Part shown: piece after piece, positions 26,711 to 34,455 of the stretch
How the letters are laid out: each line of letters opens with the position of its first letter
Position numbering within the stretch: the first letter of the stretch is position 1
From: an uncultured Chitinophagaceae bacterium
Lineage (GTDB): Bacteria; Bacteroidota; Bacteroidia; Chitinophagales; Chitinophagaceae
NCBI GenBank assembly: GCA_936908745.1
Contig: CAKZFX010000009.1
Coordinates: 1-64,000, forward strand
DNA: 64,000 nt
Reading direction: 5' to 3'
Translations under genes and position numbers: made by a program
The notes under the pieces: model-generated
The model's database searches: none
Told to the model about the DNA's origin: nothing
What the model saw: the letters and a program-made list of their open reading frames with translations, nothing else

Positions 26711-27511
26711 ATGAAATCATTTTTATTATCCGCCCTGCTCCTTTCCGTTGTACTGTGGAGTTGCAAAAAAGTGCCGGTAACCGGCCGCAAACAACTAAAC
26801 CTTGTTCCCAACGCCATGATACAGGCGATGGCCTTTTCTGAATACGATTCAGTGGTGAAAGTAAGCGCCACACTTTCCCAATACGATGACCGTGCAGCAA
26901 TGGTAACCAGGGTAGGCACACGGATACAGCATGCTGTAGAAACCTACATGCAGCAAAATAATATGAGCAAAGAGATCAAAAGCTTTAAATGGGAATACAA
27001 TACCATTGACGACAACACGGTGAATGCATGGTGTATGCCCGGTGGCAAAGTGGTTGTTTACACGGGTTTATTGCCGATATCGCAAACAGAGGAAGGCCTG
27101 GCCATTGTGATGGGCCACGAGATTGCACATGCGATTGCCCGCCACGGTAACGAACGCATGAGCCAGGGATTATTGGTCAATCTTGGTGGTATGGTTTTGC
27201 AGGAAGCATTGAAAGAGAAAAAAGAACAAACACAACTGATCTTTTTAGGTCTCTACATGGTGGGCAGCAACCTGGCTTTCTCCTTACCCAACAGCCGGAT
27301 GCAGGAAAGCGAAGCGGATAAACTCGGTCTGATCTTCGCGGCGATGGCTGGCTATGATCCCGGCGAAGCCGTTCCTTTCTGGCAGCGTATGGCTGCTCTT
27401 AACAAAGCCAAAGTGCCTGAATTCTTATCCACCCACCCAAGTGATGAAACAAGGATCAAAAAACTGACCGCCCTGATCCCGGAAATAAAAGCACAGTATT
27501 ATAAAAACTAA
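26711..27511 (+). CDS. M48-family zinc metallopeptidase lipoprotein
   Basis: This 266-residue lipoprotein has the lipobox L-W-S-C with C18. The catalytic HEIAH motif has H136, E137 and H140, and the probable third zinc ligand E201 lies in E-S-E-A-D-K-L-G. The arrangement matches periplasmic BepA/LoiP/YcaL-type proteases that clip or quality-control envelope proteins. The characteristic K-V-P-V-T-G-R-K-Q-L opening is present. It is embedded in the secreted-protein run, 9 bases before the next gene, so it may process or help fold those products. The target is inferred only. Confidence 0.92.
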   Translation: MKSFLLSALLLSVVLWSCKKVPVTGRKQLNLVPNAMIQAMAFSEYDSVVKVSATLSQYDDRAAMVTRVGTRIQHAVETYMQQNNMSKEIKSFKWEYNTIDDNTVNAWCMPGGKVVVYTGLLPISQTEEGLAIVMGHEIAHAIARHGNERMSQGLLVNLGGMVLQEALKEKKEQTQLIFLGLYMVGSNLAFSLPNSRMQESEADKLGLIFAAMAGYDPGEAVPFWQRMAALNKAKVPEFLSTHPSDETRIKKLTALIPEIKAQYYKN

Positions 27512-27520
27512 TTTATAACA

Positions 27521-29602
27521 ATGAAAAATCTTTGTTTACTGCTATCGGCCTTCTTGTTGTCCTTAGCGTCGTTTGCTCAAACGCTTTCAGGAAAGTACAC
27601 ATTGGTGAAAGAAAGCGATGGACAGTCGCCGAAAAGCGGCGCCACCATCACCCTTAATTTCAATGCCAACGGAAGTTTTACCCTGACAGCAAAGATGCCG
27701 GGCACTACCGTTACTGATAAAGGAACCTATAAGATCAGCGGCGGCAATATCAATATCTCGTTTAATGAAATGGAGCAAGGCAAACAAAGCGGGCCTTATT
27801 CATTGGAAGAAAATACGTTGATATTACCTTTTAAAATGCTGAAAAATGTAAAAGGAAGCTCTACCTGGCAAAAAGAAGGCACCACAGCCAATAATAACAA
27901 AGTAGCCACAGCGCCGGTAGCAGAAACGATCAGCAAATGGGCTGATTATGCCAAGGGCAAAATCAAATCCCAAACCTTTATTGATAATGCGGCAACTGCC
28001 AGCTCTAAAAAAGTGAAGAACGATCTCGCACAAGGTTATTATGCGCAAGGCACCATGCTGTTTTTCAAAAAGTATTATATGGAAGCCTTGTATGCTTTTG
28101 CCAAAGCATCACAACTGGAAAAAGAAAATGTGCTTTACCTCAACAATCTTTCCATGCTATTGATGGAAATGGATAAATACGGTGATGCTATTTCTATCCT
28201 GGAAGAAATTACAAAGCTCAATCCAAAGATTGCATCAGCCTGGGGCAACCTGGCTATCTCTTATTTCTTCACCAATAATTTACCGGCTGCCGGTATTGCT
28301 ATCGGCAAAGCCATCGCTATTGATCCCGAATGCGGCGGTTATTATTATACAGAAGGTGTGATTGAAAAGAAGAAAGGAAACACGACCAAAGCACAACAAA
28401 GTTTTGATAAATCATGGGAACAAGGATATGCCGGTAAAGGCCGTGAAGGCAGTCCTTCGAAAAGTGGCAACAAAGCCAGCGCTAATAAACCCAACGGAAA
28501 ACCAACCAAACCAACACCCGCACCGAAAAAGACAAGCGGCAAAACAAGAAGTGAAATGATCGCTATCTGGCAAGGTCATTATGAAGCGGAAAATATCAGC
28601 GCCAAATCAGGTGAAACAGCGGCAGAAGCCAATACACAGTTTGGTAAGGACAACTATCAAACGAATATTAACCTGGTTACGATCGCCTGCGTAAAAAGTT
28701 TCTCAATGGATATTTCTAAGAATGGGAATATCACGGGCAACGGCGAGATCATGTATATCTATCGCGGCGGCGCCATGAACCCTGTGGCAAACATCGCAGG
28801 GATGACACAAGCCTATGGTGGTGGATTTAAGACCAATTTGAAAAATGGCTTTCAAATCCGCAACTGGAGTTTCACCGGAAGTATTGATGAAAACGGCAAC
28901 ATAGAAATCAACGGGTTACCGTCTGAAAAACTGGATTTATACAATGTAAACGAATGGCAGAAAATCACGCCCTGGTCACCGTTGAAACCAGATGCGGCCG
29001 GTGCTGCAATGAAAGGCCCTTTTCACTTAAAGATGACAGAGGGAAAAGACGGAAAACATTTTGCACAACTCGACGATTATCTTGCGCTGAATGATAAGCT
29101 GATCAAAAAAGTGCATTACCAAACGCTGATCCTGAAAACAGACGATAAACTTACACCTGATTGCCAGGCCCCGGTGGTGGCTCCGGAAGCAAATGATTGC
29201 CCCGCTTCTGAATTTATTAAAACAAAAGTAGCAGTGACGCAGAACGATCACATTACCGTGGAAAAATCCACCACCTATACCAAAGACGCCAGCGGAAATG
29301 TAAAGGCGGAAACAGGTAACGCGGTCAACGTATCAAGTGATTTCTCCGCAGGTATGGCCGTAGGTTCGGTTGAGTTTCATACCGACGGCAGTTTTGAGTG
29401 TACGGTAGGTATCGGTCTCAGCACACCGGATTTTAAAATAAAAGGCATGGATATAAAAGGCTCTGAAAAACTGGAAATCATTTACGATTCCAAATGCGGG
29501 TTTGGTGTAAAAGCTTCAGCGGCTGCCAAAGGAAATATCAAACATGTGGCCGAGGGAAGCGCATCCGTGGAAGGCGTAATATTTTTTAATAAAGGATTAT
29601 AA
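27521..29602 (+). CDS. Secreted TPR protein with N-terminal lipocalin-like domain
   Basis: This 693-residue protein has signal MKNLCLLLSAFLLSLASFAQ. A lipocalin-like beta domain (about 22-115) contains F-N-A-N-G-S-F-T-L and G-T-Y-K-I-S-G-G-N-I. TPR repeats (about 170-300) include A-L-Y-A-F-A-K-A-S-Q-L and A-W-G-N-L-A-I-S-Y. A Lys/Pro-rich linker (about 305-345) leads to a large C-terminal beta region (about 350-693). The first domain resembles that of the gene at 15812. It would act outside the cytoplasm as a binding scaffold. No catalytic residues were seen. Confidence 0.75.
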   Translation: MKNLCLLLSAFLLSLASFAQTLSGKYTLVKESDGQSPKSGATITLNFNANGSFTLTAKMPGTTVTDKGTYKISGGNINISFNEMEQGKQSGPYSLEENTLILPFKMLKNVKGSSTWQKEGTTANNNKVATAPVAETISKWADYAKGKIKSQTFIDNAATASSKKVKNDLAQGYYAQGTMLFFKKYYMEALYAFAKASQLEKENVLYLNNLSMLLMEMDKYGDAISILEEITKLNPKIASAWGNLAISYFFTNNLPAAGIAIGKAIAIDPECGGYYYTEGVIEKKKGNTTKAQQSFDKSWEQGYAGKGREGSPSKSGNKASANKPNGKPTKPTPAPKKTSGKTRSEMIAIWQGHYEAENISAKSGETAAEANTQFGKDNYQTNINLVTIACVKSFSMDISKNGNITGNGEIMYIYRGGAMNPVANIAGMTQAYGGGFKTNLKNGFQIRNWSFTGSIDENGNIEINGLPSEKLDLYNVNEWQKITPWSPLKPDAAGAAMKGPFHLKMTEGKDGKHFAQLDDYLALNDKLIKKVHYQTLILKTDDKLTPDCQAPVVAPEANDCPASEFIKTKVAVTQNDHITVEKSTTYTKDASGNVKAETGNAVNVSSDFSAGMAVGSVEFHTDGSFECTVGIGLSTPDFKIKGMDIKGSEKLEIIYDSKCGFGVKASAAAKGNIKHVAEGSASVEGVIFFNKGL

Positions 29603-29629
29603 CATCATTGACCCAACAAAAACTATAAA

Positions 29630-30403
29630 ATGAAAAAGATTATTGTAGCGGCTTTGCTCATTTTTATACTGGCGGCCTGTAATAAAAATAAAGATGCAAC
29701 GCCAGCCATGCCTGACTATAAAGTGAAAACGGCTATACACCGCCTCAATGGTGTGACAGATACAACCACGTATACCTACAACGGTACTACCCTGACAGTG
29801 GACGTACGCTATTCCAATAGTGCTACTATATACCGCACTATTTTTACAAAAGAAAGCGGTGTCTATCGTTCAGAGTATTTTGTAAACGGAACAAAAACAA
29901 TAGACGGCTATTATCGCATTGCGGCCAATGGATATATTGATACCACATCTACTGTACGCACGGATGCTACCATCAATAATACCAACAAGTATGAATATAA
30001 CAGCAGCGGCTATAATACACGTTTGACCTCAAATTATGTAACGTACGAGCAGGACTACCACATGAATTATAGCAGTGAAGATTATAGTTATTGGATCAAC
30101 AATTTCCGCAATTTCAGCGATCCTTCGCAGAGTAAACGGGATTCGATCGTATTTGAATTCTATAATAAGCCACAGGTTGCTGCCTATAAGTCGTTTCCGT
30201 GGGGAATGTATGGCAAGCCGGTAAAAAATCTTGTCAAAAAAAGGACTTATTATAACCAGACAACCGGCGGCAATCTCTACCAGACATGGGAATATGAGTA
30301 TGAAACCAACAGCACCGGCCTGGTGACAAGAGAGATATGGGCTGTTTATAACCAGCCGGGCAATATATTGAACAGGAAGGACACCACTTTTTATAACTGG
30401 TAA
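29630..30403 (+). CDS. Lipoprotein of unknown function
   Basis: This 257-residue lipoprotein has signal MKKIIVAALLIFILAAC with the acylated Cys at 17, followed by N-K-N-K-D. The mature part is rich in Tyr, Thr and Asn and reads as repeated short beta hairpins (T-Y-T-Y-N-G-T-T-L; Y-E-Y-N-S-S-G-Y), like the Y-D-x-x-G hairpins of RHS-type and DUF4595-like lipoproteins. It closes the eleven-gene exported run. Function is unknown. Confidence 0.7.
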   Translation: MKKIIVAALLIFILAACNKNKDATPAMPDYKVKTAIHRLNGVTDTTTYTYNGTTLTVDVRYSNSATIYRTIFTKESGVYRSEYFVNGTKTIDGYYRIAANGYIDTTSTVRTDATINNTNKYEYNSSGYNTRLTSNYVTYEQDYHMNYSSEDYSYWINNFRNFSDPSQSKRDSIVFEFYNKPQVAAYKSFPWGMYGKPVKNLVKKRTYYNQTTGGNLYQTWEYEYETNSTGLVTREIWAVYNQPGNILNRKDTTFYNW

Positions 30404-30423
30404 AAGAATTACTGGTTAGTAGT

Positions 30424-30431
30424 TAACTTCG
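30424..30431 (+). promoter_or_regulatory. Possible -7 box for fmt
   Basis: TAACTTCG matches TAnnTTTG at 7 of 8 positions and ends 5 nt before the fmt ATG, the same close spacing seen at prmC, ribD, rsmF and folA. Confidence 0.35.
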
Positions 30432-30436
30432 CAGCG

Positions 30437-31432
30437 ATGGAAAATTTTCAGTCGCTGCGAATTGTTTTTATGGGCACACCGGAATTTGCGGTGGCCAGTT
30501 TAAATGCGTTGGTAAAAGCCGGTTGTACTATTGTGGGCGTTATCACTGCACCGGATAAACCGGCAGGTCGTGGTATGCAGGTGCAGCAAAGTGCGGTAAA
30601 AAAATATGCCGTTGAAAACAACCTCCACGTTCTCCAACCAGAAAAGCTAAAGAATCCTGCATTTATAGAAGAACTAAAAGCATTAAAGGCCGACCTGCAA
30701 ATTGTCGTTGCTTTTCGTATGCTGCCTGAAATAGTCTGGAATATGCCGCCAATGGGTTCTGTAAACTTACATGGAAGCCTGCTGCCCCAATACCGTGGCG
30801 CAGCGCCCATCAACTGGGCCGTGATCAATGGAGAAAAAGAAACCGGCGTCACTACGTTCAAATTGAAACATGAAATAGATACAGGTGATATTTTATTACA
30901 GAAAAGTTTCCCCATCGGTGAAAATGAAACAGCCGGTGAAGTGCATGACAAAATGAAAGAGATCGGCGCAAAAGTGTTGGTGGAAACGGTAAAGGGATTA
31001 GCTGCACATACATTGGAAGAAACACCACAGTTCGCAGCCGTGAGTCATGAGTCAATAGTCAATAGTGATGCTCCGACTCACGACTCACGACTCACCACTC
31101 ACGACTCGCTGAAACACGCTCCAAAGATTTTTACTGAAACATGTAAAATAGATTTTGCCAAAACAGTCGAAGAAGTACACAACCTCATCCGTGGCCTCTC
31201 TCCTTTTCCCGGTGCTTTCACGCAGTTGAATGAAAAGACATTAAAGATATACCGCAGTGAAAAAGAGATAAAGTCAACCGATGCTACACCCGGTACATAT
31301 CAAACAGATGGAAAAACGTTTTTGAAGTTTGCCTGTGCCAACGGCTTTATCCTTGTAAGAGAATTACAACTGGAAGGCAAAAAGAAAATGACGACCGAAG
31401 AGTTTTTGAGAGGTTACCGTTTTGCTCAATAA
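30437..31432 (+). CDS. fmt: Methionyl-tRNA formyltransferase
   Basis: It transfers a formyl group from 10-formyl-THF to initiator Met-tRNA in the cytosol. The catalytic triad is visible as N110, H112 (V-N-L-H-G-S-L-L-P) and D148 (D-T-G-D). The C-terminal OB-like domain has the R-G-L-S-P-F-P-G-A motif. At 331 residues it is slightly long. The excess is residues 202-225, in the linker between the two domains, and is encoded by an intergenic-type repeat (31040-31111). The insertion keeps the frame and should leave both domains intact. It overlaps the convergent LysM gene by 7 bases. Confidence 0.95.
   Translation: MENFQSLRIVFMGTPEFAVASLNALVKAGCTIVGVITAPDKPAGRGMQVQQSAVKKYAVENNLHVLQPEKLKNPAFIEELKALKADLQIVVAFRMLPEIVWNMPPMGSVNLHGSLLPQYRGAAPINWAVINGEKETGVTTFKLKHEIDTGDILLQKSFPIGENETAGEVHDKMKEIGAKVLVETVKGLAAHTLEETPQFAAVSHESIVNSDAPTHDSRLTTHDSLKHAPKIFTETCKIDFAKTVEEVHNLIRGLSPFPGAFTQLNEKTLKIYRSEKEIKSTDATPGTYQTDGKTFLKFACANGFILVRELQLEGKKKMTTEEFLRGYRFAQ
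31040..31088. repeat. Inverted repeat inserted in the fmt coding sequence
   Basis: GTGAGTCATGAGTC (31040-31053) and GACTCACGACTCAC (31075-31088) form a 14-position inverted repeat with one mismatch. It is followed by further CACTCACGACTC words to about 31111. Such GACTCAC-type words are typical of noncoding spacers, yet here they are in frame within fmt. Confidence 0.75.
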
Positions 31433-32394
31433 TTTATTTTCACGATAAACTTATCCTGCTCATCCACCTGCAAGGCGGCCGCACCGGCGCTACTGATACG
31501 GATATTCAACCCTTCGTTTTGTTTGATACCCGCCATTTGTCCCAGCACTTTTGCATAAATCACTTTGCTATTGGAAGGATTGGTCAATTTTACAATCGTA
31601 CCCGGCTGCACATTATCGATCAATAAATAGTATTTAGCATCCAGCCAGCCGCTGGTTGTTTTGAAAACGCCCGAAGTCACGGTTTCATTTTTATTGGCAC
31701 CGTTGCTTTTTACCTGCTGGTCAAAATGATATTTGAAATAGCCATTTTCGGATGAAACACCCACGGGTTTCTCTTCTGTTTTGGTAAACACCGGCTCTGG
31801 TTTCTTGGGCTCTTCTTTTATTTCCGTTTTAGGCTCTTCCTTTACAACTACCGGCTTTTCTGTTTCCTTTGGCGGGTCTTTTTTCGGTTCTTCTTTTACC
31901 AGTACCTCTTCATTTGCCTTTGCCGTTCCTTTGATCGTGATCGAAGGCAATTCTTTTGATTGTACAAAACCTACGATCAGCTTTTTACCGGGGCTTAGTT
32001 TATCCGAAGTCAATCCGTTCCAATGACGGATATTCGCCAGTGTCACATTATTATTAGCGTTGCTTACTTTCATCAAACCTTCATTGTCGCCTACTTTGTA
32101 GTAAACAGGTGTGCCGCTATTTGTTTTTTGGGAAAAATTGGTATCCGTCAGCGGGATGCGCATTTGCTGACCTATCTGCAAGCCTTTCTTGATGTCGAGT
32201 TTATTAAAAGAGGCTATTGCGTTCGGATGTACGTTATACATACGACCGATAGAAAAAAAGCTTTGTTTAGGAGCTACTTTATGGTCCACGTACAACCCTT
32301 TATCACTGCTCTTCAGCATCAGGTCGCCGGTCTGCGCCACGATCGCATGGGCAGTAAACAGGAAGAAAATAACCGGGAAAAACAGCCTCTTCAT
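31426..32394 (-). CDS. LysM-domain cell-wall-binding protein, exported
   Basis: This 322-residue product has signal MKRLFFPVIFFLFTAHAIVAQ. A first LysM domain (about 35-80) contains S-I-G-R-M-Y-N-V-H and a second (about 97-147) contains Y-Y-K-V-G-D-N-E-G-L. A Lys/Glu/Pro-rich linker (about 165-215) leads to a C-terminal domain (about 225-322) with K-T-T-S-G-W-L-D-A-K-Y-Y-L-L and strand-rich ends, somewhat like double-psi barrels. It probably binds peptidoglycan non-covalently; an enzymatic role is not evident. It has its own putative promoter at 32414-32421. Confidence 0.85.
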   Translation of the reverse strand: MKRLFFPVIFFLFTAHAIVAQTGDLMLKSSDKGLYVDHKVAPKQSFFSIGRMYNVHPNAIASFNKLDIKKGLQIGQQMRIPLTDTNFSQKTNSGTPVYYKVGDNEGLMKVSNANNNVTLANIRHWNGLTSDKLSPGKKLIVGFVQSKELPSITIKGTAKANEEVLVKEEPKKDPPKETEKPVVVKEEPKTEIKEEPKKPEPVFTKTEEKPVGVSSENGYFKYHFDQQVKSNGANKNETVTSGVFKTTSGWLDAKYYLLIDNVQPGTIVKLTNPSNSKVIYAKVLGQMAGIKQNEGLNIRISSAGAAALQVDEQDKFIVKINY

Positions 32395-32413
32395 ACTGAC
32401 AAGATTTGTAGGG

Positions 32414-32421
32414 CAAAGATG
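32414..32421 (-). promoter_or_regulatory. Probable -7 box for the LysM gene
   Basis: The minus strand reads CATCTTTG, 7 of 8 matches to TAnnTTTG, 19 nt before the LysM ATG. Confidence 0.4.
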
Positions 32422-32553
32422 CGTTTTTTTGCCCAGTATCGGGCCCGTTTAGCGTTAAAATAATGCTGTGTGAAGCGCAAAGGGGTATTTTGGTCATACT
32501 GACGAAGGAAGCATCTCTGCGATTTGGAATTTATTGAAAGATCATGGCGTTGA

Positions 32554-33915
32554 TTATTGCTCTTCTTTCAATATCCGCAACTCTTTTGGGTAATAATTAT
32601 TGATCCGGTTGCCCAATACATTCATCCAGCCCAGCGGATGGCCCTCAAAGGACGCCAGTTGCCAGCCCTTGGGAGCATCGGGCAAATGCAGGTCTTTTCG
32701 TTGCAAAAAACGGATCGCTTCTTCCCTGGACAATTCCACTTTGTCAATGCCCGCCGTTACACGGTTGCTCATGGCCAGCGCATGATCAGGCACTAATTTA
32801 TCCCGCATCAGTTCTCCCGCTAAAATGCCGGAATAAATCACCCGTAGCTGGTTGAGTAAATAAGCCATGTCATTGGCAAGCAACAAGGGCCAGGCATACA
32901 CAGTGTTTTCATGTTTGACAAAATGAAAATCCTCTGTCTCCATCCATTTATCCACCACAGTAATTTCATTCTTTGTAGCAGCCGTTGGTTTTTGTTTGAT
33001 TTTGATATTCGCTTCGCTTTCTCCTTCCTTCTTTTGAAAAGCAGCGATAAAAAAACCTTCGCCTTTCACTTTATCAGGCCAGAAGCGGTAGCCGCCGGAT
33101 GATTCGATGATGCCCCAATCTTTTTCAATAGACAATGGGCAATTGGCAATGGACAAGTTGTTGAGCAGCCAGCTTACGATTTCTTCATCTTCTTCCTTTG
33201 AATAAGAGCAGGTGGAATAAATCAAAATGCCATCCTGTTTCAATGCCGGCCACACATCGGCCAGTATGCGTTGCTGCCGTTGCGAACACAATTGCACATT
33301 GTTTTCGCTCCATTCCTCAATAGCTTCAGGGTCACGGCGAAAAAGACCGCTGCCGCTGCAAGGCGCATCCACCACGATCACATCAAAGTAACCTTCCAGT
33401 TTGGCAAATTCTTTTGGATCGTTGTTCGTTACCACCACATTCTCACAACCCCATTTAATAATATTGTCTTTTAAAATATTCGCTCTTGAGCGGATGACTT
33501 CATTGCTTACCAACAAACTTTCAGCAGAGATCAGCGATTGTATATGTGTTGATTTGCCACCCGGTGCAGCGCAAAGGTCTAATACACGCAAGGGTTTTGA
33601 AAGATCAACGGTTTGCTTTAATGCTTGTTCTAAAAACATGGAAGACGCTTCCTGCACATAGTAAGTACCGGCGTGGAATAAGGGATCAAAAGTAAAGGAT
33701 GGCCGGGTTTCAAGATAGTAGCCGGTTTCTGCCCAGCCGATTTTTTCTGCCTGGCCGGCAGACAGGGATTGTTGATTTTCGGTTTTGGGTTTCTTGGAAA
33801 GGTTTTCCCTGATAGACGTCACCTGTCCACCCGACGCATGCACCTGCTCAAACGCTTCTTTATCGAAGCCTTTGGTAGCTGAAAGCGAATCTATTAATTG
33901 CAGAGGAAGTTTCAC
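32554..33915 (-). CDS. rsmF: RsmF/RsmB-type rRNA cytosine-C5 methyltransferase
   Basis: This SAM-dependent RNA m5C methyltransferase of the NOL1/NOP2/sun family probably acts on 16S rRNA. The Rossmann core has L-D-L-C-A-A-P-G-G-K-S. The two catalytic cysteines are C186 (D-A-P-C-S-G-S-G) and C236 (S-T-C-S-Y-S). The C-terminal region from about 340 resembles the RsmF/YebU tail. Translation starts with GTG at 33915, and a perfect TACTTTTG box ends 4 nt upstream. Residues 50-57 are encoded by a dispersed palindromic repeat (33747-33767). The substrate position is inferred. Confidence 0.9.
   Translation of the reverse strand: MKLPLQLIDSLSATKGFDKEAFEQVHASGGQVTSIRENLSKKPKTENQQSLSAGQAEKIGWAETGYYLETRPSFTFDPLFHAGTYYVQEASSMFLEQALKQTVDLSKPLRVLDLCAAPGGKSTHIQSLISAESLLVSNEVIRSRANILKDNIIKWGCENVVVTNNDPKEFAKLEGYFDVIVVDAPCSGSGLFRRDPEAIEEWSENNVQLCSQRQQRILADVWPALKQDGILIYSTCSYSKEEDEEIVSWLLNNLSIANCPLSIEKDWGIIESSGGYRFWPDKVKGEGFFIAAFQKKEGESEANIKIKQKPTAATKNEITVVDKWMETEDFHFVKHENTVYAWPLLLANDMAYLLNQLRVIYSGILAGELMRDKLVPDHALAMSNRVTAGIDKVELSREEAIRFLQRKDLHLPDAPKGWQLASFEGHPLGWMNVLGNRINNYYPKELRILKEEQ
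33747..33767. repeat. Palindromic repeat (copy 2) inside rsmF
   Basis: On the minus strand it reads CCTGTCTGCCGGCCAGGCAG, two changes from the copy at 6566-6587. It is in frame in rsmF and encodes Ser-Leu-Ser-Ala-Gly-Gln-Ala-Glu, between the N-terminal helix region and the conserved G-Y-Y-L-E-T-R-P segment. Confidence 0.7.
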
Positions 33916-33919
33916 CTGT

Positions 33920-33927
33920 CAAAAGTA
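33920..33927 (-). promoter_or_regulatory. Bacteroidota -7 box for rsmF
   Basis: The minus strand TACTTTTG is an exact match to TAnnTTTG and lies only 4 nt before the GTG start codon. Confidence 0.5.
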
Positions 33928-33942
33928 ATTATGAAAAACTAA

Positions 33943-34389
33943 TTACTGGGCGGTATTATATGTTTCGCCAATAGATTTGAACCCGCCTATTAAACTCACA
34001 ATCCACATGGTGTCATTAAAGCTTATTTTACCGGATTCATCAGAAACTTTAATTAGATAATATTTATCCGTTACGGCAGTAATCTGGACCTTAGCTTTAT
34101 TTAATGTTTTACTTATGCTATCACTTTCAAAAGAACTTAACTGATAAGTGCATTTATCAAGCCAATCAACCTTTTCCTTTTCCACCTCCCCTGTTATTTC
34201 GTTCTTCACAGTCTGAAACGAATCATTTCTTTGCACCGTATATTTAGTATAAGGAGGTATTTTCAGTAGAATCTGAAAAACACCTTGCTTCACTTTATTA
34301 CAATCCATTCTTTTTTCAGTACCGGAGCATGAAAGAAGTAGTAGAGAAATGATGAAAATCAGTAAAGAAAGATTGATCAAATTCCGCAT
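33943..34389 (-). CDS. Small lipoprotein of unknown function
   Basis: This 148-residue product has signal MRNLINLSLLIFIISLLLLSC with C21 as the lipidation site, followed by S-G-T-E-K-R. Two more cysteines occur in the mature part (D-C-N-K-V-K-Q-G-V-F and D-K-C-T-Y-Q-L). The predicted strands suggest a small beta domain. It looks like one of the many short Bacteroidota lipoproteins with no assigned role. It sits between rsmF and pntB on the same strand, with a 27-nt gap to rsmF. Confidence 0.65.
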   Translation of the reverse strand: MRNLINLSLLIFIISLLLLSCSGTEKRMDCNKVKQGVFQILLKIPPYTKYTVQRNDSFQTVKNEITGEVEKEKVDWLDKCTYQLSSFESDSISKTLNKAKVQITAVTDKYYLIKVSDESGKISFNDTMWIVSLIGGFKSIGETYNTAQ

Positions 34390-34455
34390 TTAAAAACGCT
34401 TGCTAATTGAAAAAGAAGTTGCTCCTTTCAAAAACTACAAACCACAAACTATAAA

